In this document: piece after piece, positions 17,357-25,116 of the stretch
Numbering within the stretch: the first letter of the stretch is position 1
How the letters are laid out: every line of letters begins with the position of its first letter
Source: an uncultured Muribaculaceae bacterium
GTDB taxonomy: Bacteria; Bacteroidota; Bacteroidia; Bacteroidales; Muribaculaceae
Reading direction: 5' to 3'
DNA: 49,442 bases
Assembly: GCA_910586475.1 (NCBI GenBank)
Contig: CAJUHM010000012.1
Location: forward strand, 1 to 49,442
Notes under the pieces: generated by a model
The model's database searches: none
What the model was told of the DNA's origin: nothing
What the model saw: only the letters and a program-made list of their open reading frames with translations
Program-made: the position numbers and the translations under genes

Positions 17357-19471
17357 TCATGGGAGTGACGGGATTGTGAATACGAACCGTGAGCCGTCGC
17401 CTTCGTAGGTCGTGTCGACATAGATTTTGCCTTTGAGCTGGACTGCGATCATTTTACAGATGCTTAGTCCGAGGCCGTTTCCCTGGGTCATGGGCGACAG
17501 TTTTTCGAAGCGTTCGAAGATGAGCTGTTCTTTGCCGACGGGGACGCCGATTCCGGAGTCTGTTACGGTGAAGGTTGTCGTGCCGTTTTCGGTGTCGACG
17601 TGGCATGCGAGCTCGACGAATCCTTTTTCGGTGAATTTCAGTCCGTTTGACAGTAGGTTGACGAGGACTTGCTCTACTCTTCGCGCATCGGTGTAGATGA
17701 CGTGGGTCGGTTCGTTTTCGTTTGCCCAGCGGAGGTCGACTTCCGGTTTTGCATAGAGGCGTGCGCTTTCAAGGGCTGCCATGCAGATTGTGTTGACGGG
17801 GACAGTCGCACGCTGCACGATGAGGGTTCCGCTTTCGAGGTTGTTGACTTCGAGGACGTCGTTGATGAGTGTTCTGAGAAGGTCTGCGCTGACGTCGATT
17901 GTTCTGGCGAATCGGTCGAGATACTGGCGTTTTTCGCTGCTGACGTTGTCGACGATCAGATGGGCGTATTCGACGATGGCGTTAAGGGGGGTTGAGACTT
18001 CATGGGTCATGTTTGAGATGAAGTCGCTTTTGTGGCGGTTGGCTTTTCGGGCTTCGTCGCGCGCTTCGATGAGGGATGCCTGGATGCGCCGTAGGTTGTC
18101 GCGTTCGGACGAGAGCATGTCGTTGGTCTGCTGAACTTTTTTTGACAGGTTTCGCGCGCGTCGGTAGAGCACGATAAAGAAGATGACTGCTCCGACAAGA
18201 ATGATGCTTATGATTCCGAATACGGTGTAGAGGAGGGAGTTCGAAACGGTTGTTTCGGAGTCGTCTTCGCTGTTGTCGGGATTGTCTTCGGAGATCGTTT
18301 TGGGCAGTCCGAGCAGTGTGCTCAGTTCTTTTCCTCGGGCGAGTGTGCGTTCGCGCAGGGTTTCTTCGAGAACTTTTGTGTATATTGAGCCATATGTCGA
18401 AAGGGTTTTGTGGTCTCCGATTGCGTTGGCCGCCTGTACGATAAGTCTAAGGAGGCGCCTTTTCGTCCCGTTCTGTCTTTCGGCGTTATAGCTGGCTATG
18501 AGAAGGGGTATGGCTTCGGCATTCCGGTGTCGGGCGAGAAGGTAGTAGGCTTCGACGCTTGGTCGGCTGATCATGTCGCGTGCGACTTCGTCGTTGTGTT
18601 TGCTGATTTCGTTTATTTTTTCATAGATGTCCTCTACTTCGTCGTCGGACAGCGCAGAAAAGTTTGACAGCATGCGTCGGTAGACAGTGTAGCGGTGTTT
18701 GTCGTAACTGCGGTAGATGCGTCCTTGTTCGATGTTGTCGAGGTCAAGCCGGTCGATTACGTCAAGAAGTTGTCGGTCGGCTGCCACGGCGCGGCTTGGC
18801 TGTTCGTTGAAGGTGTAGGACATCGCGGCATCGATGTAGAATTTGTTTTCAAGACCTGCAAGCCGGTAGGGCATTCGGTGGATGAGGTTGTCGAGCTGGG
18901 TCAGGTAGTCGGCGAGCATCTCGTTGGGTAGGGTTGCGTCCATGTAGATGCACAGTGCCGACAGGAGAACGATGCGGTCGTAGATGTTTGAATCGTGGTC
19001 GGCTGTGGATTTGTAGCGTTTCATTAGCTCGTATATGCGCCGGTGGCGGTCTGTTTCAGTCGCATAGCGTGCTTTGCCGGTAGTGGCGCAGATGTACATG
19101 AAGCATATTGTCGCGGCTCGTTCGGGCGATTCAGGGATCTCTTCGATCTGTCGGAGGTATCTGCTGACGCGTGCGGTGTCGCGCGAGCTGTTGAATGATG
19201 TGAGTCGGCGATACATGTCCATTGCGGCGGAATAGTTTGCCGATTTCAGGGCTGCGTCAAGGACGCGTTCGCCGGTCTGTGTGACGCTGTCGGCTGGAGC
19301 GAGGTCGAAGATGTCATACAGGATTTTCAGACGAGTTCCGGCGGATTTTGCCGCCGGAAGCGCTTTATAGAGGCTGTCGGTCAACTCGGCGCGCCTCTCA
19401 GACGACAATGACGGGCGCGCCGGAATTGTAATCGCCAGTAACAGAATCGTTGACAGAAGAAAACGAACCAT
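17357..19471 (-). CDS. Membrane sensor histidine kinase with helical-repeat sensor region
   Basis: A 704-residue sensor kinase. It has an N-terminal signal sequence (1-24), a long all-helical periplasmic region (about 30-400) that looks like degenerate tetratricopeptide repeats, one membrane segment (412-436), and a coiled coil (437-480). The HisKA domain carries the phospho-acceptor His490 in THEVSTPLNAI, and the HATPase domain shows the N box (VNLLSNG, 604-610), DSGIG (638-642) and GNGLGL (664-669). There is no receiver domain and no response-regulator gene next to it, so the partner is unknown. It is monocistronic with its own promoter, divergent from the sulfatase gene. The ligand cannot be told from sequence. 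Confidence 0.9.
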   Translation of the reverse strand: MVRFLLSTILLLAITIPARPSLSSERRAELTDSLYKALPAAKSAGTRLKILYDIFDLAPADSVTQTGERVLDAALKSANYSAAMDMYRRLTSFNSSRDTARVSRYLRQIEEIPESPERAATICFMYICATTGKARYATETDRHRRIYELMKRYKSTADHDSNIYDRIVLLSALCIYMDATLPNEMLADYLTQLDNLIHRMPYRLAGLENKFYIDAAMSYTFNEQPSRAVAADRQLLDVIDRLDLDNIEQGRIYRSYDKHRYTVYRRMLSNFSALSDDEVEDIYEKINEISKHNDEVARDMISRPSVEAYYLLARHRNAEAIPLLIASYNAERQNGTKRRLLRLIVQAANAIGDHKTLSTYGSIYTKVLEETLRERTLARGKELSTLLGLPKTISEDNPDNSEDDSETTVSNSLLYTVFGIISIILVGAVIFFIVLYRRARNLSKKVQQTNDMLSSERDNLRRIQASLIEARDEARKANRHKSDFISNMTHEVSTPLNAIVEYAHLIVDNVSSEKRQYLDRFARTIDVSADLLRTLINDVLEVNNLESGTLIVQRATVPVNTICMAALESARLYAKPEVDLRWANENEPTHVIYTDARRVEQVLVNLLSNGLKFTEKGFVELACHVDTENGTTTFTVTDSGIGVPVGKEQLIFERFEKLSPMTQGNGLGLSICKMIAVQLKGKIYVDTTYEGDGSRFVFTIPSLP

Positions 19472-19502
19472 AAACAGAAGTGGGTAATTATGAACGTAAT
19501 TG

Positions 19503-19523
19503 ATGCAGGGGTGTGACCTGCAT
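19503..19523. repeat. Inverted repeat in the kinase leader
   Basis: ATGCAGG (19503-19509) and CCTGCAT (19517-19523) form a perfect 7-base inverted repeat with a 7-base centre. It lies between the kinase promoter and its start codon, so it could be a small leader hairpin or an operator. Confidence 0.35.
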
Positions 19524-19544
19524 AGGGCTCATTGCTCTGGAAAA

Positions 19545-19575
19545 CAAAGGTAGCAATTAATCTCCGAAACCCAAA
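19545..19575 (-). promoter_or_regulatory. Promoter for the histidine kinase gene
   Basis: Read on the minus strand: TTTG (19572-19575), a 19-base spacer, then TACCTTTG (19545-19552), a full TAnnTTTG match. The leader to the start codon at 19471 would be about 70 bases. Confidence 0.65.
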
Positions 19576-19654
19576 TAAAACGTCCGGTTTTATTGAATCT
19601 GTATTTAGCCGCCAGGTTGGAGGGATTGGCCGTCGCCGAATAATATGGTCAGGA

Positions 19655-19686
19655 TTTGTAGAAGCAGAGTCATTTAGCTATCTTTG
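19655..19686 (+). promoter_or_regulatory. Promoter for the sulfatase-fucosidase-birA run
   Basis: TTTG at 19655-19658, a 20-base spacer, then TATCTTTG at 19679-19686, an excellent Bacteroidota promoter. It overlaps a TTG at 19684 that could be read as an upstream start, which argues that the true sulfatase start is the ATG at 19723. Confidence 0.7.
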
Positions 19687-19722
19687 CAAAAAATCAATCG
19701 CTCAAACCTCATTCTGTTACTC

Positions 19723-21321
19723 ATGAGAATTACTCCCAAATGTTCGTTTATCCTTCCGGTCACTGCGTTTGTTGCCGCGGGCAACAGCGTAAATGCGGCC
19801 ACGGCGTCGGACTGTAAAGCTTCAGATGCTGATGAAAGACTTAATATAGTGTATATCATGACTGATGACCATACGTCACAGGCTATGAGCTGTTATGACA
19901 AACGTTATATCAACACTCCCAATCTCGACCGGATCGCCGAACACGGAGTGCGGTTCACCAACAGTTTTGTCGCCAATTCGCTTTCGGGTCCGAGCCGGGC
20001 CTGCATGCTGACTGGAAAGCACAGCCATAAGAATGGTTTTACGGACAATACGACCTGTGTGTTCGATGCGTCGCAGCCAACTTTTCCGCGCTATCTGAAG
20101 GAGGCCGGCTATGAGACGGCATTGTTCGGGAAGTGGCATCTTGAAAGTCTGCCGCAGGGGTTCAGCCGCTGGGCGATAGTGCCGGGCCAGGGTGATTATT
20201 ACAATCCTCGTTTCATCGAGATGACGGGGGACACGATCGTGCACCACGGGTATCTGACTCATCTGATCACCGACCGGTCGATCGACTGGCTCGAGAATGA
20301 GCGTGACCGTGAGAAGCCATTCTGTCTGCTGATCCATCATAAAGCGATCCACCGTAACTGGATGGCAGACACGGCTGATCTCGAACTGTTTGAGGACAAA
20401 CAGTTTGCTCTGCCGGATAATTTCTATGATGATTATGCCGGGCGCCGGGCTGCCGGAGAACAGGAAATGAGTATCGGCAGTGCCCACGATATGGATATCA
20501 TCTATGACCTGAAGATGTATCGGCCTGAAGAGGAAAGCCGTCTGAAGTCGACCTATGAGGCATTTGTCAGCCACATGGATCCGGAGCAGAAGGCGCGCTG
20601 GGATGAGTTCTACAATCCGATCATAGAGCAGTTCTATAATGATAAGCTGACCGGCCGTGAGCTGGCAGAATGGAAGTTCCAGCGCTATATGAGGGATTAT
20701 CTCAAGGTTGTCAAGAGCCTTGACGACAATGTCGGCCGGGTGCTTGACTATCTTGAAAAGAATGACCTGCTGAAAAATACGCTCGTGGTCTATACTTCCG
20801 ACCAGGGCTTCTATATGGGTGAGCATGGTTGGTTTGACAAGCGTTTTATGTATGAGGAGTCGTTTAGAACACCGCTTGTGATGATGCTGCCCGAGGGTTT
20901 CGACCGGCGTGGCGATATCGGGGAAATGGTTCAGAACATAGACTATGCTCCGACATTTCTTGAGATTGCGGGGCTGGATGTTCCGTCGGATATTCAAGGT
21001 GTCTCGCTGATGCCACTTCTTTGTGGCGAGCATCCTTCGGACTGGCGCGAGACTCTGTACTATCATTTCTATGAATATCCCGCCGAACATATGGTCAAGC
21101 GTCACTACGGAGTGCGAGACGGTCGCTATAAGCTGATTCATTTCTACAATGATCTGGATCAGTGGGAACTATATGATCTTGAGTCTGATCCGTCCGAAAT
21201 GAATAATATCTTCGGAAAGCCGGGGACTGAGGCGGTCACCCGTTCGATGATGAGAAAACTCAGACAGGCGCAGGAGCAGTATGATGATCCGATCCGTTAT
21301 GCCTATCCGATAAAGGATTGA
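19723..21321 (+). CDS. Secreted sulfatase, serine type (S1 family)
   Basis: A 532-residue sulfatase of the alkaline-phosphatase superfamily that removes sulfate esters from glycans. The ATG at 19723 is chosen because it opens a signal peptide (RITPKCSFILPVTAFVAAG) and because the promoter covers the possible start further upstream. The metal-site aspartates are in MTDDH (48-49). The S-x-P-x-R motif is S88-G-P-S-R92: a serine, not a cysteine, must become formylglycine, which needs the anaerobic radical-SAM maturase. The length and the KWHLES context fit glycosaminoglycan or mucin N-acetylglucosamine-6-sulfatases, but the substrate is inference. It lies 61 bases before a fucosidase gene, suggesting joint attack on sulfated, fucosylated host mucin. 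Confidence 0.9.
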   Translation: MRITPKCSFILPVTAFVAAGNSVNAATASDCKASDADERLNIVYIMTDDHTSQAMSCYDKRYINTPNLDRIAEHGVRFTNSFVANSLSGPSRACMLTGKHSHKNGFTDNTTCVFDASQPTFPRYLKEAGYETALFGKWHLESLPQGFSRWAIVPGQGDYYNPRFIEMTGDTIVHHGYLTHLITDRSIDWLENERDREKPFCLLIHHKAIHRNWMADTADLELFEDKQFALPDNFYDDYAGRRAAGEQEMSIGSAHDMDIIYDLKMYRPEEESRLKSTYEAFVSHMDPEQKARWDEFYNPIIEQFYNDKLTGRELAEWKFQRYMRDYLKVVKSLDDNVGRVLDYLEKNDLLKNTLVVYTSDQGFYMGEHGWFDKRFMYEESFRTPLVMMLPEGFDRRGDIGEMVQNIDYAPTFLEIAGLDVPSDIQGVSLMPLLCGEHPSDWRETLYYHFYEYPAEHMVKRHYGVRDGRYKLIHFYNDLDQWELYDLESDPSEMNNIFGKPGTEAVTRSMMRKLRQAQEQYDDPIRYAYPIKD

Positions 21322-21382
21322 GCCGGAAGGAAAGAGAATTACCTGAATTTAAAAACCAAAGGATACAATATAATATCAAGTT

Positions 21383-23257
21383 ATGAAGCGGAATCTAATC
21401 GCTGCGCTTTTTGCCGCTGCAACAGTGGCGTCCCATGCCGGTGACTATTTTGTCAAGGAGGTCGTTTTCCCGGCTGAGGCCGATTCGGCTGCGAGAGTGG
21501 AAATGGCCTCGAAAGTCGTTCCTACGCCGCGTCAGATAGCATGGCAGGAGCTTGAGCTGACAGCATTTCTTCATTTCGGAATCAATACGTTCACCGACCG
21601 GGAATGGGGTGACGGCAAGGAGGATCCGGCGTTGTTCAATCCGGCTGCTCTCGATTGCGACCAGTGGGTCAGAACACTCAGCGAGGCCGGTTTCAAAATG
21701 GTCATCCTGACGGCTAAGCATCATGACGGGTTCTGTCTGTGGCCGACGTCGACCACGACGCACAGTGTGGCTGCATCGCCTTGGCGCGGCGGAAAGGGAG
21801 ATGTGGTCCGTGAGTTGCGTGATGCGTGTGACCGTTATGGGATGAAGCTCGGGCTGTATCTTTCGCCGTGGGACCGCAATGCGGAGTGCTATGGCGATTC
21901 CGAACGCTATAACTCGATGTTTGTGGCTCAGCTGACTGAGTTGCTTTCAAACTACGGAAAGGTTGATGAGGTCTGGTTTGACGGAGCTTGCGGCGAGGGT
22001 CCCAACGGCAAGAAGCAGGAATATGACTGGACGCGGTTCAAAAGTGTGATCGAACGTCTGCAACCGGATGCGGTTACGGCCATCATGGGCGACGATGTGC
22101 GCTGGGTCGGAAACGAGAACGGAACGGGTCGTCTGACTGAGTGGAGTGTCACTGCAAAGAAACCGGGTATCCTGCCGGGAGCAGAAGAGTATAATGCCCG
22201 GTTCGGAATGTCGGACATGGGTGCGGATCTCGGAAGCCGGTCGTTGCTGTGCCGGACGGATGGTGTCCGGTGGTGGCCTTCGGAGGTCGATGTCAGCATT
22301 CGTCCGGGATGGTTCTACCACGATCGCGAGGAGGCGAAATCGCTTCGGAAGCTTGCAGAGATCTATCTTAATTCTGTCGGCCGCAATTCTGTGTTGCTGC
22401 TGAACATACCTCCTGACCGCAACGGTCTTATCGCGTCGGCCGACTCTGCGAGGCTGATGGAGTTGCGCCGGTGGCTCGACTCAAATCTCGGAACGAGCCT
22501 TCTGCGAGATCTGGATCTGCCGAAACGCACCGCGCGACTGGATGGCCCGACGGAGATCAATTGTGTCGAACTTGGCGAGGAGATCTCTAAGGGACAGCAG
22601 ATCGAGTCTTTCGATGTGGAGGTGCTGACTCCGCAGGGTTGGAAGACTGCCGCTCGCGGAACAACTGTCGGCTACAAGAGGATTCTGACTTTAGCTCCGG
22701 TCAAGGCGTCGGCTCTGCGTGTGACAGTGACCGGTTCGCGCGGTGATGTGACTCTACGTAATCTTGCCGCTTACCGGATTGAGCTTCCTGCGGCTGAAGC
22801 CGAACGGGCGGATCTTGAATTGGTTCCGGCAAAGGAGATGAAAGCAGTGAGCGTCAACGGTTCGGCGTCGGCGTGCGCCGGTCTTGAAAAGGCTTTTGAC
22901 GGTGATGTGACAACGGTGTGGACTTCGGCGCCCTCGGATGGAGGTCATGAGATCACTGTCGATATGGGTCGTGAGATCTCTGTCGACGGATTTGTTTACA
23001 CACCGGGAAGCGACGGCGGATTTACGAACACGATCTTTAAATATGAGTTCCAGCTGTCGCGTGACGGTAAGCAGTGGAACAATGTGGCGGGCGGTGAGTT
23101 CGGCAATGTTGTCAACAATCCGATACCGCAGCGGGTCTTTCTCGGCAAAAGTGAAAAAGCGCGCTATTTCCGTCTTCGCAGCAAGGCTACTGTTGACGGT
23201 TCTGACCGAGTCGCGATTGCTGAAATCTCGATAATCCGGGGGAATGAGGCTGATTAA
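21383..23257 (+). CDS. Alpha-L-fucosidase (GH29) with C-terminal F5/8-type domain
   Basis: A secreted enzyme that releases L-fucose from glycans. The 624 residues begin with a signal peptide (1-19). The GH29 barrel follows (about 45-350) with FLHFGINTF, the AKHHDGFCLW stretch (111-120) and the nucleophile Asp200 in VWFDGACGEGP. The acid/base residue is less conserved in this family and I do not assign it. Residues about 480-620 form an F5/8 type C (CBM32-like) domain (AFDGDVTTVWTS, YFRLRS) that probably binds galactose-type sugars. The gene follows the sulfatase and overlaps birA by 14 bases. No SusC/SusD pair is in the window, so this is not a complete polysaccharide utilisation locus. Confidence 0.93.
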   Translation: MKRNLIAALFAAATVASHAGDYFVKEVVFPAEADSAARVEMASKVVPTPRQIAWQELELTAFLHFGINTFTDREWGDGKEDPALFNPAALDCDQWVRTLSEAGFKMVILTAKHHDGFCLWPTSTTTHSVAASPWRGGKGDVVRELRDACDRYGMKLGLYLSPWDRNAECYGDSERYNSMFVAQLTELLSNYGKVDEVWFDGACGEGPNGKKQEYDWTRFKSVIERLQPDAVTAIMGDDVRWVGNENGTGRLTEWSVTAKKPGILPGAEEYNARFGMSDMGADLGSRSLLCRTDGVRWWPSEVDVSIRPGWFYHDREEAKSLRKLAEIYLNSVGRNSVLLLNIPPDRNGLIASADSARLMELRRWLDSNLGTSLLRDLDLPKRTARLDGPTEINCVELGEEISKGQQIESFDVEVLTPQGWKTAARGTTVGYKRILTLAPVKASALRVTVTGSRGDVTLRNLAAYRIELPAAEAERADLELVPAKEMKAVSVNGSASACAGLEKAFDGDVTTVWTSAPSDGGHEITVDMGREISVDGFVYTPGSDGGFTNTIFKYEFQLSRDGKQWNNVAGGEFGNVVNNPIPQRVFLGKSEKARYFRLRSKATVDGSDRVAIAEISIIRGNEAD

Positions 23258-23987
23258 GGTTGAAGAGGCGCTGTCGACCAATTCGCTTGCGGTCCGGCTT
23301 CTGCCGGACCATGAAGCGCCTTTCGGCGTAATGGCAGTCAGGCAGACTGCCGGGCGCGGACAACGCGGAAACAGCTGGGAGTCTGAGCCCGGGGCCAATG
23401 TGACAATGTCTGTTGTCATTTGTCCGGACGGGGTGAAGGCTGCGGAGCAGTTCATTATCTCTCAGGCGGTCTCGGTCAGTATAGTGGAGATTCTGCGTCA
23501 TTATCTGCCGGATTTGCGTCCGGAAATAGCGATCAAGTGGCCTAATGATATTTATGTCGGCGACAGAAAGATCTGTGGCATTCTGATTGAAAATGCGCTC
23601 AACGGCGATTCGATAGTGAGGAGTGTCGTTGGGATCGGTCTGAATGTCAATCAGACGGAGTTTGTCAGCGACGCGCCTAATCCGGTTTCGATGAAGCAGC
23701 TTTCGGGCCGCGATTTCGATGTTGAGGAGGTTGCGCGGATGATCGGCGAAACTTTCCTGCGTTTCTGTGGGGCGCTGTGTCTTTCAGACCGTGTGGAGAA
23801 GCTTCGCGGCCGATATTTTTCGATGCTGTGGCGCTCGCTGGGCTATTATCCATATGTCGATGCGGCCACCGGCGAGCGTTTCGAAGCCCGTATCAGCAAT
23901 ATAGCCCAGTCAGGGCTGATCACACTGACCGAACGCACCGGCACTAAGCGTACCTATGCGTTCAAGGAGGTGCAGGCCTGTATATAG
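23244..23987 (+). CDS. birA: Biotin--[acetyl-CoA-carboxylase] ligase
   Basis: It joins biotin to the lysine of biotin-carrier proteins via biotinyl-AMP. The 247-residue protein has GRGQRG (37-42), the adenylate-binding loop, then KWPND (98-102) and the RKICGIL motif with the catalytic lysine region. There is no N-terminal winged-helix domain, so it is the enzyme-only (class I) type and not a repressor like E. coli BirA. The start overlaps the fucosidase 3' end by 14 bases, so it is expressed from the same message although the functions are unrelated. It converges with asnA, 54 bases away. Confidence 0.95.
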   Translation: MRLIKVEEALSTNSLAVRLLPDHEAPFGVMAVRQTAGRGQRGNSWESEPGANVTMSVVICPDGVKAAEQFIISQAVSVSIVEILRHYLPDLRPEIAIKWPNDIYVGDRKICGILIENALNGDSIVRSVVGIGLNVNQTEFVSDAPNPVSMKQLSGRDFDVEEVARMIGETFLRFCGALCLSDRVEKLRGRYFSMLWRSLGYYPYVDAATGERFEARISNIAQSGLITLTERTGTKRTYAFKEVQACI

Positions 23988-24041
23988 GTGACAGGCTTCC
24001 GTAGGGTGTGTATGTGTGGGGGGAGAGACGGAAGGCTTTCG

Positions 24042-25076
24042 TCAGAGCAGGTGGATGTCGGAGATTTCGCAGAGACGCCGCTGCTCTTCGGGCCATATCG
24101 AGGCCTGGACTTCGCCTATATGGGCTTTCTGGAGCAGGAACATGCACAGGCGGCTCTGTCCGATTCCGCCGCCGATCGACGGGGGGAGTTCGCCTGCAAG
24201 GAGGCGTGAATGGAACGGTAGTTCGGCGCGGGCTTCGCATGAGCATGCCGCGAGCTGCCGGTCGAGAGCTTCCGGGCTGACCCGGATGCCCATCGACGAT
24301 AGTTCGATCGATCGTTCGAGAATGTTGTCCCAGACGAGAATGTCGCCGTTGAGTCCATAGAAACCGTCGCTGTTGATTGAGCTCCAGTCATCATAGTCTG
24401 GCGCACGTCCGTCGTGGGGTTCGCCGTCGCTCAGCGGAGCGCCTATTCCTATCAGGAAAACGGCTCCGCATTCCTTTGCCGCAGCGTCCTCGCGTTCGCG
24501 CGGGGTCAGTCCGGGGTAGCGCTGCATCAGTTCTTCTGAATGGATAAAGGTGATTTCTTCCGGAAGTCGGGGTGTGATGTGGGGGAAATTCTGATAGACT
24601 TCTCGTTCAGTCTGCTGGATAGCGTCGTAGATTTTCTCGACTGTCGCTTTCAGATAGTCGAGGTTGCGGTCGGTCGGGTTGATTGTCTGCTCCCAGTCCC
24701 ACTGGTCGACATAGAGCGAATGGAGGTTGTCGAGATCCTCGTCGGCGCGGATCGCGTTCATGTCGGTGTAGAGGCCGAAACCGGGTGCGATGTCGTAGGC
24801 TTCGAGTTTTGTTCGTTTCCATTTCGCAAGAGAGTGGACGACTTCGGCGTAGTTGTCGCCGAGTGCGGCCACGGGGAATCTGACAGCGCGTTCGTAGCCG
24901 TTGAGGTCGTCGTTGAGTCCTGTGCCGGATAGCACGAATAGGGGAGCTGTGACGCGCCGCAGGTTGAGCGATGAGGCAAGTAGCGACTGGAAGCGTTCCT
25001 TGACAAGTTTGATTGCGACTTCGGTTGTCTCCGGGAGTAGCTTGAGCTTATATTTTCTTGGAATGACGAGAGGCAT
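24042..25076 (-). CDS. asnA: Aspartate--ammonia ligase (asparagine synthetase A)
   Basis: AsnA makes asparagine from aspartate, ammonia and ATP through an aspartyl-AMP intermediate; its fold is that of class II aminoacyl-tRNA synthetases. The start ATG at 25076 gives 344 residues beginning MPLVIPRKYKLK, close to the 330 of E. coli; a longer reading into the upstream gap adds unrelated sequence. Typical stretches are LFVLSGTGLNDDLNG, VDQWDWE and the C-terminal GGGIGQSRLCM (motif 3). It is 40 bases downstream of the helicase gene and is probably the last gene of the dnaX run. Confidence 0.96.
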   Translation of the reverse strand: MPLVIPRKYKLKLLPETTEVAIKLVKERFQSLLASSLNLRRVTAPLFVLSGTGLNDDLNGYERAVRFPVAALGDNYAEVVHSLAKWKRTKLEAYDIAPGFGLYTDMNAIRADEDLDNLHSLYVDQWDWEQTINPTDRNLDYLKATVEKIYDAIQQTEREVYQNFPHITPRLPEEITFIHSEELMQRYPGLTPREREDAAAKECGAVFLIGIGAPLSDGEPHDGRAPDYDDWSSINSDGFYGLNGDILVWDNILERSIELSSMGIRVSPEALDRQLAACSCEARAELPFHSRLLAGELPPSIGGGIGQSRLCMFLLQKAHIGEVQASIWPEEQRRLCEISDIHLL

Positions 25077-25116
25077 GGGTTGTTTGGGGGGGATTATCTG
25101 TTTTGAAAAAATTCTG

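Noticed and set aside
19876..21141. 421-residue minus-strand frame inside the sulfatase gene
   Set aside because: The sulfatase on the plus strand has clear motifs, a signal peptide and a promoter; the antisense frame has no recognisable domain.
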